Assembly (NCBI GenBank): GCA_022704585.1
Contig: JAKJGD010000123.1
Coordinates: 1 to 6,586 of the forward strand
Length of the DNA: 6,586 bases
From: Spirochaetota bacterium
Lineage (GTDB): Bacteria > Spirochaetota > UBA4802 > UBA5550
Reading direction: 5' to 3'
Every line of letters starts with the position of its first letter. The stretch's first letter is position 1. Below, one piece after another: positions 6,366-6,586 of the stretch. Under the pieces are notes generated by a model. That model ran no database searches. It saw only the letters and a program-made list of their open reading frames with translations, and had not been told where the DNA came from. A program made the translations under genes and the position numbers.

Positions 6366-6586
6366 ATGAAAACGGATCTTTTATTCCTCGTGGCTTCTTT
6401 TCTGGTCTGTGCCCTCCTGTTCCAGTGCGGCAAAGAGGGCAATTCACAAGTTTCAGGAGGTGCTGATGTGGGATCAATTAATGTAACCAGTACTGCCTTC
6501 GGTGATGGGGCGATGATCCCGAAGAAGTACACCTGCGATGCTCAAAACATTTCGCCGCAGATTGCCTGGACCGGCGTGCCGGCGGG
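6366..6586 (+). CDS. PEBP / YbhB-YbcL family (Raf kinase inhibitor-like) lipoprotein, N-terminal part (3' end outside window)
   Basis: The visible 73 residues contain a signal peptide (MKTDLLFLVA onward, hydrophobic to about residue 19) with L18-F19-Q20-C21 as the likely lipidation site, a short Gly/Ser linker, then the start of a phosphatidylethanolamine-binding fold from about residue 37. The diagnostic stretch is IPKKYTCDAQNISPQIAWTG at 51-70, matching the family pattern iP..yt.dg.n.sP.l.W...P, with Ala-Gln where relatives usually have Gly and a variable residue. Bacterial members are about 150-190 residues; their ligand or biochemical role is mostly unknown, and homologues in animals bind phospholipids and kinases. 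The anion-binding pocket residues further on are cut off. A GGGGG run six bases before the ATG may serve as ribosome binding site. The Q at position -1 of the lipobox is unusual for proteobacteria. Confidence 0.85.
   Translation, partial: MKTDLLFLVASFLVCALLFQCGKEGNSQVSGGADVGSINVTSTAFGDGAMIPKKYTCDAQNISPQIAWTGVPA

Overview
The window is from a bacterial chromosome of moderately high GC content. It carries ordinary housekeeping and metabolic genes plus lipoproteins; I see no mobile element, CRISPR array, rRNA or tRNA. Three of the six genes encode predicted lipoproteins whose lipoboxes depart from the classical L-[AST]-[GA]-C pattern (F-V-S-C, G-A-G-C, L-F-Q-C). This indicates a double-membraned organism and recalls the relaxed lipoboxes of spirochaetes. 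With the bacterial-type IleS and a RecBCD-type RecD, I lean weakly towards a spirochaete or deltaproteobacteria-like lineage; the sequence does not settle it.

Left half, minus strand. Reading leftward from about 4790, the order is recD (RecBCD alpha-subunit helicase, GTG start, all SF1 helicase motifs present), then after 23 bases a 309-residue lipoprotein of unrecognised family, then after 140 bases ileS (isoleucyl-tRNA synthetase). ileS runs off the left edge, leaving its N-terminal 547 residues. recD and the lipoprotein gene look like one transcription unit. The ileS leader contains a long imperfect hairpin directly upstream of its ribosome binding site.

The divergent junction at 4791-4996 separates recD from the plus-strand genes. 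It holds an AT-rich block (4861-4905) with overlapping inverted repeats and a possible recD promoter, then a 14-bp perfect GC palindrome in the presumed leader of the next gene.

Right half, plus strand. hbd (3-hydroxyacyl/3-hydroxybutyryl-CoA dehydrogenase, 282 residues, catalytic residues intact) is followed by a small lipoprotein of unknown function (140 residues), then the start of a lipoprotein-anchored PEBP/YbhB-type (Raf kinase inhibitor-like) protein cut by the right edge. The spacings (56 and 41 bases) and shared direction allow one operon, but no functional link between these products is evident.

I did not find a convincing new multi-gene system. The points most worth checking are the two regulatory-looking inverted-repeat regions, the recD without recB or recC on either visible side, and the two uncharacterised lipoproteins.
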